From NCBI GenBank assembly GCA_025355595.1, contig JANXZI010000432.1:1-16940 (forward strand): a DNA stretch of 16,940 bases, written 5' to 3'. Positions 7,204 through 14,669 of this stretch are shown one piece after another. Each line of letters begins with the position of its first letter. The first letter of the stretch is position 1. Below the pieces are notes generated by a model, which was given only the letters and a program-made list of their open reading frames with translations, was not told where the DNA came from and did no database searches. Both the position numbers and the translations under genes were made by a program. Source of the stretch: Spartobacteria bacterium (GTDB lineage Bacteria; Verrucomicrobiota; Verrucomicrobiia; Chthoniobacterales; Chthoniobacteraceae).

Positions 7204-7896
7204 ATGCTCCAAGGTCCCGATGTCGTCCTCGCCTGTCCGCATTGCCAGTCGCTGGCGCGGCTTTTCACCGTCGCAAATCCCGATCCGAGTGGCGCGGTGT
7301 CGTGGTCGGACGGCTACCAGGAAATGCCGCTCACGCCCGCGCAGCCGAATCTTTCCCGCTGCAAAAACTGCGGCAAACTCATGTGGGTGGCCGAGTGTCC
7401 GCCGGTGGGGATGATTGATGAAAATCACCCGCTGCCCGAGCACGAGGAGTGGAAAAAGCTGCCTTACGTCGAGCCCGTCGAGGAGGCGGATTACCTCGAG
7501 GCGCTGAAGTCCGGCATGGCACCGGAACCCGAGCGGGAGACGGAGCTGCGCGTCTTCGCGTGGTGGCGCGCAAACGACAGGCACCGTCGCAATGAAGGCC
7601 CGGGGCGCTACCCGCAGTCACCTGAAGCGGTGGAAAATCTGGAGCGTCTCGTCGAGCTGCTGAAGGATGGCGAGCACGAGTTCGTGCTCTTCCGGGCGGA
7701 GGCGCTGCGGCAGCTCGGTCGCTTCGACGAAGCGCAAGACATCCTCCACGGGATCTGCAGCGACTACGCGATCGCGCGCGAGATGCTCGCGGGTCTCATC
7801 GCGAAAAAATCGCGCGACGTGGAGGTGCTTTTCTCCGAGCCGCTCACTGCCGGTCCGCAGCCTTTCCAGGAGCAGGTTTCCGAGGCGAACGCATGA
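7204..7896 (+). CDS. Zinc-ribbon protein, unknown function, paired with sufT
   Basis: I do not recognise a named family for this 230-aa cytosolic protein. An N-terminal zinc ribbon is clear: CPHC at 11-14 and CKNC at 53-56. The middle (about 70-110) is acidic and proline-bearing, and the C-terminal half is helical, with a segment from about 155 to 200 (ENLERLVELL, FVLFRAEALRQLGRFDEAQDIL) that looks like one or two TPR-type helical hairpins. ATG 7204 was preferred because the 21 codons before it read through the palindromic repeat. The stop overlaps the sufT start by ATGA, so the two are probably translated together. A role near Fe-S assembly or protein quality control is only a guess from this context. 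Confidence 0.75.
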   Translation: MLQGPDVVLACPHCQSLARLFTVANPDPSGAVSWSDGYQEMPLTPAQPNLSRCKNCGKLMWVAECPPVGMIDENHPLPEHEEWKKLPYVEPVEEADYLEALKSGMAPEPERETELRVFAWWRANDRHRRNEGPGRYPQSPEAVENLERLVELLKDGEHEFVLFRAEALRQLGRFDEAQDILHGICSDYAIAREMLAGLIAKKSRDVEVLFSEPLTAGPQPFQEQVSEANA

Positions 7897-8435
7897 ACGG
7901 AGACGGCTACATCACACTCACCCGCGACATCACCGCGATCAAAATTCCCGAGGGTTCCGAGCGCGCACTGCCTGCGGGCACGACGGTAGCGATCACGCAG
8001 GAACTTGGCGGAACTTTCACGGTGATGGCACCGGACTTCGGGGGACTTTTTCGGATCCAAAACCGCGATGCGGATGCGCTCGGGCGTGAAGCGATCGAGC
8101 ACGTCGCGGCGGACGGAATCTTTGAAATCGAGCGCGTGTGGGAGCAGCTCCGGCAGGTGTACGATCCGGAGATCCCGGTAAACATCGTGGACCTCGGACT
8201 GATCTACGACGTTGATGTCGCCGATGACGAGTCCGGCAAAGGCAAGCGCGTCGCCGTGAAGATGACGCTCACCGCGCCCGGCTGCGGCATGGGCCCGACG
8301 ATCGCCGCGGACGCGCAGCAGCGCATTTTCACACTGCCCGGTGTCGCCGACGCGAATGTGATGGTCGTGTGGGATCCGCCGTGGGCACCGACGATGATTT
8401 CGGCGGCTGGAAAAGAAAAGCTCGGGATGGAGTGA
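7893..8435 (+). CDS. sufT: Fe-S cluster assembly protein SufT
   Basis: The 180-aa product is a long-form SufT, a MIP18/DUF59-type factor that helps mature Fe-S proteins in the cytosol. An N-terminal extension of about 75 residues, found in the SufT type, precedes the DUF59 core. The core shows DPEIPVNIVDLGLIYDV (91-107) and the TAPGCGMG loop with the conserved, functionally essential cysteine at 131. A further conserved patch is VWDPPWAPTMIS near the C-terminus. The ATG overlaps the stop of the zinc-ribbon gene. No sufBCDS genes lie in the window. The gene ends 4 nt from the end of lpxA on the opposite strand, with no obvious terminator between them. Confidence 0.93.
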   Translation: MNGDGYITLTRDITAIKIPEGSERALPAGTTVAITQELGGTFTVMAPDFGGLFRIQNRDADALGREAIEHVAADGIFEIERVWEQLRQVYDPEIPVNIVDLGLIYDVDVADDESGKGKRVAVKMTLTAPGCGMGPTIAADAQQRIFTLPGVADANVMVVWDPPWAPTMISAAGKEKLGME

Positions 8436-8439
8436 GGCG

Positions 8440-9258
8440 CTACGCCGGTTCGCCGGAGCGTTGCGCCGCGCCGCGACGGCTGCCGATCCAGTCGCAGAGC
8501 CCCCTCTTTTTCGCGCCAGCCACAAAGTCCCAAAACTCGCGGCCGGTTTCCGTCCATGGCTCGGCCTGTGCCGCGGCGATCGCCTGCGACGTATTTTTCC
8601 CCGAGCGGTAGAGCAGGTCGAAGGCGCGCTTGATCTCCGCGCGCGCCGCTGCGTCGAAGCCCGCGCGGCGAAGGCCGATGACATTCAGCCCGACGATGCC
8701 GTTGACTTCCGCGCCCATGAGGAAGGGCGGGATGTCTTTCCCATACCCCGAGATGCCTTGGCAGATCGCCAGCCGCCCGACGCGGATGTGCTGGTGAAAC
8801 ACGCAGCCGCCGCCGATGAACACGCGATCCGCGACTTGGACGTGGCCTGCGAGCAGCGCGTTGTTTGCGATGATCACGCCGGTGCCGAGCCGCACATTGT
8901 GCGCGAGATGCGTGCCGCCCATGAGGAAGCATCCTTCGCCGACCACGGTCTCGCTGCCCTCGGTCGTGCCGCGGTGAATGGTCACGTTCTCGAACATTTT
9001 CGTCCCGTCGCCGATGACGACGCGGCTGCGCACCTGCGGGTTGAATGCAAAATCCTGCGGGTCGCCGCCGAGCACCGAGCCGTGGCCGACGGTGCAATTT
9101 TTCCCCATCGTGACATGCCCGCCGACGAACGCGTGCGCGTGGACCGTGCAGCCGTCGCCGAGCACCGCGCCCGCCTCGATGACCGCAAACGGCCCGACGC
9201 TGACGCCCGTGCCGAGAACGGCCTGTGGATGAATGACTGCGGTCGGATGGATGCACAC
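8440..9258 (-). CDS. lpxA: UDP-N-acetylglucosamine acyltransferase
   Basis: LpxA moves a 3-hydroxyacyl chain from acyl carrier protein to UDP-GlcNAc, the first step of lipid A synthesis in the cytosol. The 272-aa protein begins with a left-handed beta-helix of hexapeptide repeats (IHPTAVI, AVIEAGAVLG and so on). It then has the LpxA marks GGDPQDFAF (64-72), TIHRGTT (93-99) and THLAHN (116-121), where His120 matches the catalytic His125 of E. coli. The alpha-helical C-terminus starts near 190. The start is a GTG at 9258, giving CIHPTAVI as expected for the family; no in-frame ATG fits better. The usual lpxD-lpxC-fabZ partners are absent, so the gene stands apart. It is 59 nt downstream of radC on the same strand. 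Confidence 0.95.
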   Translation of the reverse strand: MCIHPTAVIHPQAVLGTGVSVGPFAVIEAGAVLGDGCTVHAHAFVGGHVTMGKNCTVGHGSVLGGDPQDFAFNPQVRSRVVIGDGTKMFENVTIHRGTTEGSETVVGEGCFLMGGTHLAHNVRLGTGVIIANNALLAGHVQVADRVFIGGGCVFHQHIRVGRLAICQGISGYGKDIPPFLMGAEVNGIVGLNVIGLRRAGFDAAARAEIKRAFDLLYRSGKNTSQAIAAAQAEPWTETGREFWDFVAGAKKRGLCDWIGSRRGAAQRSGEPA

Positions 9259-9317
9259 GTTGCGCTGCCGGATAATCGCCCGCGCCGCGGATGGCGAGCC
9301 TTCCGTGCGCGCCGCGC

Positions 9318-10013
9318 TCAGATCACCCCCGCCTCGCGGAAGCTGAAGAATGGCGGGCGTCCCGGCGCCGGGCTGCCCAGGATGACGTGGTCGAAAAATG
9401 TCACCTGCATGAGCTTCGCGATCTCGGCCATGCGGAGAGTCACGCGGCGGTCCGCGTCGCTCGGCGACGGGTCACCGCTCGGGTGATTATGGACGAGGAT
9501 AAAGGCAAACGCATTGTGCAGCACCGCGGGCCGCAGGATTTCGCGCGGGTGCGCGAGGCACTCGTTCAGGCTGCCGAGCGACACCTGCTCAGTGCGCATC
9601 AGTCGCAGCTTCGCGTCGAGCAGGATCACGCGAAGGCTTTCCTTGCCGAGCTGGCGCATCTCCGCGCCGAGCAGTTCGTAGATCTGCGCCGGCGAGTTGA
9701 GCGGCGTGTCCCCGATGTTCTCGCGCGCGAGCCGCGACGCGAGGCCAAAGGCCGCCGCGAGCTGCACGGCCTTCGCCGGCCCGACACCCTTGATTTTTGC
9801 CAGTTCCGTGAGCGACGCGCGGGCGAGCCCGGCGAGCGATCCAAACTGCAAAATCATCTGCCGCCCGATGTCCACGGCGTTCGCGCCGGGGAGTCCGGTG
9901 CGCAGCAAAATGCCGATCAGTTCGCTGTCGGAGAGTGCGGCGGCACCATGTGCGGCCAGTTTTTCGCGAGGCCTTTCCTGCTCGGGCAGTTCGTGGATTT
10001 TGAGCGGGCCCAT
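9318..10013 (-). CDS. radC: RadC family JAB/MPN-domain protein
   Basis: The 231-aa product has the two-part RadC layout. A helix-hairpin-helix segment (TELAKIKGVGPAKAVQL, about 69-85) sits in the N-terminal half. The C-terminal JAB1/MPN domain has a complete metal motif H-x-H-x7-S-x2-D: His175, His177, Ser185 and Asp188 within HNHPSGDPSPSDAD. The family was named for DNA repair in E. coli, but its real function is unsettled; the metal-binding fold resembles deubiquitinase-type metalloproteases. Translation from ATG 10013 gives the usual start of the family (KIHELPEQERPREKL). It follows the secreted protein gene by 23 nt and precedes lpxA. Confidence 0.93.
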   Translation of the reverse strand: MGPLKIHELPEQERPREKLAAHGAAALSDSELIGILLRTGLPGANAVDIGRQMILQFGSLAGLARASLTELAKIKGVGPAKAVQLAAAFGLASRLARENIGDTPLNSPAQIYELLGAEMRQLGKESLRVILLDAKLRLMRTEQVSLGSLNECLAHPREILRPAVLHNAFAFILVHNHPSGDPSPSDADRRVTLRMAEIAKLMQVTFFDHVILGSPAPGRPPFFSFREAGVI

Positions 10014-10036
10014 GCGCTGCGGATTCGCCGCGCCTC

Positions 10037-10648
10037 CTAGAGGTCTTCCTTTTTCACCGGCGCAGTCGTCTTCGGCGCGGGCTTCCCGTTCGCGTTCGCG
10101 GCCGCGCCGGTCAGCGTCTCATTCACGTATTTGATCGTCACCGTGCCGCCGGTCTCCTCGCCCCCCTTCATCGTGGCGCCGGCAATTTCCGCCGAGATGA
10201 GCACGCTGTTTTTTTCCTTCATGTTCGGCAGGAATTTCCAAGTCGCCGCGCTCATTGCCGGTTGCGGCTGCGCGCCTTTTTTCGCGGTGCCGCCCGTCTT
10301 CTTGTCCGCCGTCGCCGAGCCGTACTTCGTGACGAGCTGCGCGCGGAAATCCTTGTAAACCGCGCTGCCATTCGTGTCGGTCTTCAGCGTGACGGTGGCC
10401 GCCGCAAACTTGCGATCCGGGAATTCAATCACCCACTTCGTCACCGGCTGCCCTGCGAAAGTGCCGCCGGTCAGCTCGATTTTGTAGTCGTCCGCGTTCT
10501 CGGGAAAAGTGACGCCGGGCCGCTTTTGCAGGACGCGCTTTGCCTCCTCGGGCGACGCACCCCACGCGATGCCGAGGAACCCGCTCGGCCGCTCGACGGC
10601 GAGCGCCAACGCATTGCCGACGAGCAGGAATAAAAGGGGGAACTTCAT
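10037..10648 (-). CDS. Secreted protein of unknown function
   Basis: I do not recognise a named family. The 203-aa product has a hydrophobic signal peptide (MKFPLLFLLVGNALALA, cleavage near 17). The mature start contains GFLGIAWGASPEEAKRVL, a turn seen in small periplasmic proteins that probe a folded beta-sandwich domain, and later strands include KWVIEFPDRKF and GTVTIKYVN. A lysine-rich, alanine-rich stretch near 130-145 looks like a linker, and the C-terminus is low complexity (GKPAPKTTAPVKKEDL). The ATG at 10648 is chosen because the signal peptide begins there; the frame runs upstream to 10720 without one. No clear ribosome binding site is seen. It lies 23 nt before radC and may be co-transcribed with it. 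Confidence 0.7.
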   Translation of the reverse strand: MKFPLLFLLVGNALALAVERPSGFLGIAWGASPEEAKRVLQKRPGVTFPENADDYKIELTGGTFAGQPVTKWVIEFPDRKFAAATVTLKTDTNGSAVYKDFRAQLVTKYGSATADKKTGGTAKKGAQPQPAMSAATWKFLPNMKEKNSVLISAEIAGATMKGGEETGGTVTIKYVNETLTGAAANANGKPAPKTTAPVKKEDL

Positions 10649-10745
10649 GTTGGGACGCTTCGGAAAAGGGAACGCCACAGAGCGCGTGGAGTCAAACCCC
10701 GATGCTGCGCGCATGACCATCGCAGCAAAAGTCCGAAAAGCATTT

Positions 10746-10820
10746 CAACGCCCAACGCCCAACTTCCGACGCCCAACTCCCAAGGAAAGAATTCAAACTG
10801 AGGGCACTGCTTTTCCTTGG
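10746..10820. repeat. Second copy of the heptanucleotide palindromic repeat
   Basis: Five 7-nt units run from 10746 to 10780 (CAACGCC, CAACGCC, CAACTTC, CGACGCC, CAACTCC) and end in CAAGG. The core CCAAGGAAA (10780-10788) pairs with TTTCCTTGG (10812-10820), so the hairpin is formed by the core while the long outer arm has decayed. The same unit and the same CCAAGG...CCTTGG centre occur at 7061-7150. Confidence 0.7.
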
Positions 10821-10842
10821 ATGTCCGGGTGGGGCGGTAGAG

Positions 10843-10952
10843 GGAAACGCTGAACAAAGAGCGGCGCTGACCAAGGTGGTTCCTGCGGCCCTCCGCAGGG
10901 CTGCGGGCGATTCACGCGGAGGGCCGAGTGAGCCCCTTTAATCAGCGTTTCC
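10843..10952. repeat. Nested palindromic element
   Basis: Outer arms GGAAACGCTGA (10843-10853) and TCAGCGTTTCC (10942-10952) are perfect inverted repeats 88 nt apart. Inside them a second pair, GGCCCTCCGC (10887-10896) and GCGGAGGGCC (10916-10925), is also perfect. The element lies between the polyprenyl synthase and secreted-protein genes, 14 nt past the synthase stop codon. It may work as a transcription end structure or be a non-autonomous mobile element. Together with the element at 10746-10820 it fills most of the 318-nt gap. Confidence 0.6.
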
Positions 10953-10966
10953 TGAGGCGTCGGCGC

Positions 10967-12010
10967 TCACTCCGCAAACTGTCCGAGCATCCCGTCGAGC
11001 GTGCGGATGAGTCCCTTCAGCGCGTCGTGATATTTGTTCGCCGGGACGGCGCGGAGTTGCTCCTCCGTCTCGCGCAGCATCCGCCGCGCAGTGCTCACGG
11101 CATTGTTGATCGCGCCCGTCTCTTTCGCTTTCTCGACCAGGCTGGCGATTTCCTCGTCGCTGCCCTTGAGGATGATCGCGCAGATGCGCTCCCGCTCGGC
11201 GGGTTCGCTGTGCTGGAGGAGGTATAAAATCGGCAGCGTGAGCTTCCCTTTGCGCAAGTCCGTGCCGAGCGTTTTCCCCGCGTCCGTCGCATCGCCCGCG
11301 AGATCGAGCACGTCGTCGTAAATCTGGAAGGCCGTGCCGAATTTCAGCCCGAATGTGCGCATGGCCGCGATGACGGACGGCGTCGCCTCGTTCAGAAATG
11401 CGCCGAGTTCCGTCGCCACCGCGAAGAGCGCGCCGGTCTTCATCTCGATGATGCGGTAGTAGTCCGGCACTGAGAGCTTCAGGTCGAAGCGCCGCTGCGT
11501 CTGGATGATTTCGCCCGAGCACACTTCGTTCGCGGCCTCCGCCATGCGGCGCATCATTTCGCTGCTGCGGAAGCCCGCCGCGAGCTTCAGCGCGTGGGAG
11601 AAAAGGCAGTCGCCGAGCAGGACCGAAAGCGCGTTGCCCCACTTCGCGTTCGCCGTCGGATTTCCGCGGCGCGTGTCCGCGCCGTCGAGGATGTCGTCAT
11701 GCACGAGCGTCGCCGCGTGGATGAGTTCCACGACCACCGCGAGGTCGAAATGATCCGGCCCGATGTTCCCCGTCGCGCCGCCCGCGATGAGTGCGAGTGC
11801 CGGGCGCAGCCGCTTGCCCGTGCTCTCGACAGCGTACGCCACGTAGCCCTCGACCGCGGGATCGAAGGCCCGCGCCTGCGCGCGGATGCGCTCCTCGACG
11901 GCGTAGAGTTCGGAATTGATCAGCTCGAAGGTCTGCTGGAGCGCCTCGGTCTTGCTCACGCCTTTAGTTGCACTGGGTGTGCTCGCTTGGGACTTTGTGA
12001 AATGTTTCAC
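10967..12010 (-). CDS. Polyprenyl diphosphate synthase (long-chain, trans)
   Basis: This 347-aa enzyme adds isopentenyl diphosphate units to an allylic starter to make an isoprenoid chain, most likely for the side chain of menaquinone or ubiquinone. Both aspartate-rich motifs are intact: HDDILD with Asp105, Asp106 and Asp109, and YDDVLD with Asp232, Asp233 and Asp236. The GKRLRP substrate motif is at 65-70. Residues 100 and 101, four to five positions before the first motif, are Ala and Thr. Small residues there, in place of the aromatic residues of short-chain enzymes, favour a long product; the exact chain length cannot be read. The start is a GTG at 12010, directly downstream of a strong promoter; the extra N-terminus of about 20 residues is serine- and threonine-rich. 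IspB and HepT-type annotation are both possible. Confidence 0.9.
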   Translation of the reverse strand: MKHFTKSQASTPSATKGVSKTEALQQTFELINSELYAVEERIRAQARAFDPAVEGYVAYAVESTGKRLRPALALIAGGATGNIGPDHFDLAVVVELIHAATLVHDDILDGADTRRGNPTANAKWGNALSVLLGDCLFSHALKLAAGFRSSEMMRRMAEAANEVCSGEIIQTQRRFDLKLSVPDYYRIIEMKTGALFAVATELGAFLNEATPSVIAAMRTFGLKFGTAFQIYDDVLDLAGDATDAGKTLGTDLRKGKLTLPILYLLQHSEPAERERICAIILKGSDEEIASLVEKAKETGAINNAVSTARRMLRETEEQLRAVPANKYHDALKGLIRTLDGMLGQFAE

Positions 12011-12016
12011 AAGCGC

Positions 12017-12045
12017 ACGCTACGGCTCGGTGTCGTGCAAGTCAA
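12017..12045 (-). promoter_or_regulatory. Polyprenyl synthase promoter, TTGACT-N17-TAGCGT
   Basis: On the minus strand a -35 box TTGACT (12045-12040) is followed after exactly 17 nt by TAGCGT (12022-12017). Only six bases separate the -10 box from the GTG start codon at 12010, so transcription would begin at or next to the start codon. The surrounding GCCGTAGCGTGCGC (12013-12026) is identical to that before cimA. Confidence 0.65.
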
Positions 12046-12105
12046 CGCCTGCCTCCGCGGACTTTCGCGCGCCCGCTGTCGAAATCACCCGCAGCGCGGA
12101 CGCGA

Positions 12106-13059
12106 TCAGATTTCGAGGACGAACTCCACCGATGCCTCGAGCACGCCATTCTTCAGCAGTTCCGCGGGTGGACGATCGAGTTTCTTCACACGCTGGAGCG
12201 CATCCTCGATGGACTTGTCCACCTCGACGTTGCCGGTCGGCTTCACGAGCTTCAGCGATTCCACCGTGCCATCCGCCGCCACGCGCAGGCGCACGTGCGC
12301 CTCGACCTCACGGCTGCTGCTCACGACCGTCTGCGGCGGCCTCCACTCGCGGTGAATCACCGGCTCCACCTTGCTGAAATACCCCTGCAGCGCCGCGGTC
12401 GTCCCGCCCGCCGCGCCGGGGCCGACTTTCGTGCCCGCGTTCGTTGCGTTGCCCGTTCCGGCCTTCGCGTTTCCGGTGCCGGTTCCCGCGCCCTGCGGCT
12501 TTGCATTCGAGTCGGTGACCTTCGGCGTCGCGGGTTTCGCGCCGGGGCTGGGTTTCGCAACTTTTGCGGGGGTCTTCGCGGGAGTCGGGGTGGTCGCCGA
12601 TGCCGTCGGCTTCGGCTTTGGCTTCGGCGTCGGTGAAGCTGGCGGCGTGGGTGTCGCCGATTTCGGCTGCGGAGTCGCGGTCGGTCTTGGCCGCGGCGTC
12701 GGCGTCGGCACTGGCGTCGGTGTCGCCTTGGGAAACAGCGCAAGGTCATCGGGGCTCTTCGAGGTGAGCGGATCCTGCGTGAGCTGCGGGAGCGGCGGCA
12801 GGATTTCCGCCTCGGGCTGCGGCAACTTCACCGACGGCGAAATGTCGCCGCTCTCCGGCAGAGGCAGGGCGGCTGCGGCACCGAGTTCGCCGCCGCCATC
12901 GAGCCAAGTGATCTGTTCCGGCTGGTGCGGCTTGAAGAGCCACTTCCCCCCCACCCACGCGAGCGCGATGAACGCGACGTGCGCCGCCAGCACGAGCAGG
13001 AAATTTTTTCGGAATCCCCCGTGCTCCTCACCCGGCAAGGCCAGCGGTTCGTTGCGCAT
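12106..13059 (-). CDS. TonB-type energy transducer
   Basis: The 317-aa protein links the inner-membrane ExbB-ExbD motor to outer-membrane TonB-dependent receptors. A short cytoplasmic tail is followed by one membrane helix (about 19-37) carrying a histidine (His27 in LAAHVAF), as in the functionally important His20 of E. coli TonB. A long periplasmic linker follows, with proline-threonine-lysine repeats from about 112 to 170 and a glycine-alanine stretch near 190-220. The C-terminal domain (from about 225) ends in VEVDKSIEDALQRVKKLDRPPAELLKNGVLEASVEFVLEI, a TonB/TolA-type fold in which the family YP motif is not obvious. The gene starts 7 nt after the exbD stop, in an exbB-exbD-tonB order. 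A TolA-like role is the main alternative. Confidence 0.85.
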   Translation of the reverse strand: MRNEPLALPGEEHGGFRKNFLLVLAAHVAFIALAWVGGKWLFKPHQPEQITWLDGGGELGAAAALPLPESGDISPSVKLPQPEAEILPPLPQLTQDPLTSKSPDDLALFPKATPTPVPTPTPRPRPTATPQPKSATPTPPASPTPKPKPKPTASATTPTPAKTPAKVAKPSPGAKPATPKVTDSNAKPQGAGTGTGNAKAGTGNATNAGTKVGPGAAGGTTAALQGYFSKVEPVIHREWRPPQTVVSSSREVEAHVRLRVAADGTVESLKLVKPTGNVEVDKSIEDALQRVKKLDRPPAELLKNGVLEASVEFVLEI

Positions 13060-13065
13060 CGTGCG

Positions 13066-13476
13066 TCAGTCCTTGGTCGTCTGCACAAAGCCGATCCGCT
13101 TCACGCCCGCGCGCTTCACCGCGTCGAGCACCTCGGAAAATTTCTGCACCGGCAGATCGCGGTGCGGGCGGATGAGCACGCCGAGTTCCGGCTGCGATGC
13201 TCTTTGCGCGGCGAGCCTCGTCGCGAGTCCATCGGAGGTCACGGACTCGTCGTTGAGCGTGATCGTCTGGTCGGCGTGAATCGAAACCGTGCGCACCGTG
13301 TCCGTGTTCGCCGCCTGCCTGGCCTCGCCGCTCGGCAGCACGAGGTCGGTGCTGTTTTCCATGAGCGGCGTGGTGATCATGAAAATGATCAGCAGCACGA
13401 ACGCGAGATCCAGCAGCGGCGTCACGTTCAGTTCGCTGAGCGTCTGCAGTGCATGGCGGTCGGAAAATCGGCGCAT
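13066..13476 (-). CDS. exbD: ExbD/TolR biopolymer transport protein
   Basis: The 136-aa protein is the small partner of the ExbB proton channel. The family start SELNVTPLLDLAFVLLIIFMI gives one membrane helix (about 18-38) with the proton-carrying aspartate at Asp23, equivalent to Asp25 of E. coli ExbD. The periplasmic domain ends in FSEVLDAVKRAGVKRIGFVQ. ATG 13476 was chosen since it starts at the normal family N-terminus; a longer frame to 13572 reads through the inserted repeat. The exbB stop is 120 nt upstream rather than the few bases usual in such operons, because a palindromic repeat lies between. TolR is the alternative name, but the TonB gene downstream favours ExbD. Confidence 0.93.
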   Translation of the reverse strand: MRRFSDRHALQTLSELNVTPLLDLAFVLLIIFMITTPLMENSTDLVLPSGEARQAANTDTVRTVSIHADQTITLNDESVTSDGLATRLAAQRASQPELGVLIRPHRDLPVQKFSEVLDAVKRAGVKRIGFVQTTKD

Positions 13477-13497
13477 GATCAGAATGACGAAGGGCGG

Positions 13498-13586
13498 ATG
13501 ACGAATGACGAAGAAGCGACACCGCACGACTGACGACCGGCACGGCACTGCCGGGCATTCGCCATCCGGCATTCGTCATTCGTCAT
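13498..13586. repeat. 'gacgaatgacgaa' palindromic repeat inside the exb operon
   Basis: Perfect 15-bp inverted arms (ATGACGAATGACGAA at 13498-13512, and its reverse complement at 13572-13586) flank a 59-nt GC-rich centre that contains a second partial fold (GACCGGCACGGCACTGCC). Each arm is itself a tandem of 'atgacga'. It gives MTNDE-type spurious peptides, which I remember as very common in Verrucomicrobia annotations. The element splits exbB from exbD. Confidence 0.75.
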
Positions 13587-13596
13587 TTGCACACCG

Positions 13597-14394
13597 TCAG
13601 CCATCTTGGCGAAAGAGCCGCCGCCCTTCTCCATGCTCCACGTATTTGTGCTCGATGGCGCTGGAGAGTTCCGCACCGAAATTGTCCAGTTCCACGATCA
13701 TCCCGCGCAGCGTGGTGATGAGCCAGTTGTATCCGAACATCGCCGGGATCGCGACGAGCAGCCCGGTGACCGTCGTGATGAGCGCGGCGGAGACGCCCGG
13801 GGCCATCGCCGCGAGGTTCGCCTTTCCCGCGGTGGCCACGTCGCTGAACGTATCCATCACGCCCCACACCGTGCCGAGCAGACCGAGGAATGGCGCGCCG
13901 CTCACGGCGGTGGAGAGGAGCACCATTTGCGATTCGAGCCTCAGCGCCGTCTCGCCCACGCAGCGCTCCATCGCGGTCTGCACCATGCGCATTTGCGCGG
14001 GTGAAATCTTCGGCGCGGTCTCCAGTCGCGCCGCGAATGTTTCATCCACCTCCGCCGAGCCAAGCATCTGGAAACTCAGTTCGCGGCAGCCAGCCTGATA
14101 CACCGCAAAAACGGGCGCACCGGCAAACCGCGCGCCGCTCTGAAACAGGCTCAGCGGCTGCCGGTCCGCACGGAACGCATCGAGGAAATCCATCCGCCGC
14201 TCCTTCGATCGGCCGAGCATGCGGAACTTCGTGATCATCACCGACCACGAGAGCACCGATGCGAAAAAGAGCGCGCCGAGCACGATGAGCCCCGGCCACG
14301 TGGAATTGTGCAGCGCATAGAAAAGCCCGCCGCCATCGGCGAGAATCTGAATTGGAAAAATCACGGGCAGCGTCACGTCGAGGGTGGGTAGCAC
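13597..14394 (-). CDS. exbB: ExbB/MotA/TolQ proton channel
   Basis: The 265-aa inner-membrane protein forms the proton-conducting channel that powers TonB. Hydrophobic helices lie at about 33-55, 157-182 and 200-222. The diagnostic stretch GAPFLGLLGTVWGVMDTF is at 166-183 and the second conserved helix, PGVSAALITTVTGLLVAIPA, follows at 199-218. The region between the first two helices is cytoplasmic and long, as in ExbB rather than MotA. The start is a GTG at 14394; an in-frame stop codon lies about 30 nt upstream, so no longer N-terminus is possible beyond a few residues. It is followed by exbD and tonB on the same strand. TolQ cannot be excluded from sequence alone. Confidence 0.92.
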   Translation of the reverse strand: MLPTLDVTLPVIFPIQILADGGGLFYALHNSTWPGLIVLGALFFASVLSWSVMITKFRMLGRSKERRMDFLDAFRADRQPLSLFQSGARFAGAPVFAVYQAGCRELSFQMLGSAEVDETFAARLETAPKISPAQMRMVQTAMERCVGETALRLESQMVLLSTAVSGAPFLGLLGTVWGVMDTFSDVATAGKANLAAMAPGVSAALITTVTGLLVAIPAMFGYNWLITTLRGMIVELDNFGAELSSAIEHKYVEHGEGRRLFRQDG

Positions 14395-14426
14395 ATCGGC
14401 ACGCGAGCGGCAAACGCAACCTCAGA

Positions 14427-14529
14427 AGCCGCCGACGGGAAGAGGCGGGCTGGATCAAACGAGGGACGACGGACGGCGACCGAAAGAGCGGTCGGCGGAA
14501 AGATGGCCCACCTCCTCCAGTCGGCGGCT
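14427..14529. repeat. Palindromic 103-bp element with 24-bp arms
   Basis: The left arm (14427-14450) and right arm (14506-14529) pair at 21 of 24 positions, the outer ten perfectly (AGCCGCCGAC and GTCGGCGGCT). Inside sits another 6-bp hairpin (CGACCG at 14477-14482, CGGTCG at 14489-14494, loop AAAGAG). The element ends 6 nt before the stop of the truncated toxin frame. It looks like a MITE-type insertion or a transcription end structure. Confidence 0.65.
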
Positions 14530-14534
14530 CCGGG

Positions 14535-14669
14535 CTACGGGTTCGCGGTCCCGCCGATGCGCCAGAGCGCTTCGTCGGTGCGGAGGATTTCCGCATTCGC
14601 AGCACGCTCGTGATATTCCATGATCTCACGGATGTCGGCATAGACCTGAGGATGCAGCGACAGCCGCAT
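14535..14669 (-). pseudogene. Truncated RelE/ParE-type toxin
   Basis: A 44-codon frame begins with MRLSLHPQVYADIREIMEYHE, which matches the start of RelE/ParE-family toxins (the 'HP-x-V-x-x-D' helix). After residue about 27 the family's beta-sheet and catalytic basic residues are missing; instead a short unrelated tail ends in TAG at 14535. The palindromic element at 14427-14529 lies immediately beyond. The start overlaps the antitoxin stop as TGATG, the usual toxin-antitoxin operon layout. This looks like a dead toxin whose 3' part was lost, possibly by the insertion. Frame-shift rescue is not possible, because only about 140 nt separate it from exbB. Confidence 0.6.
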
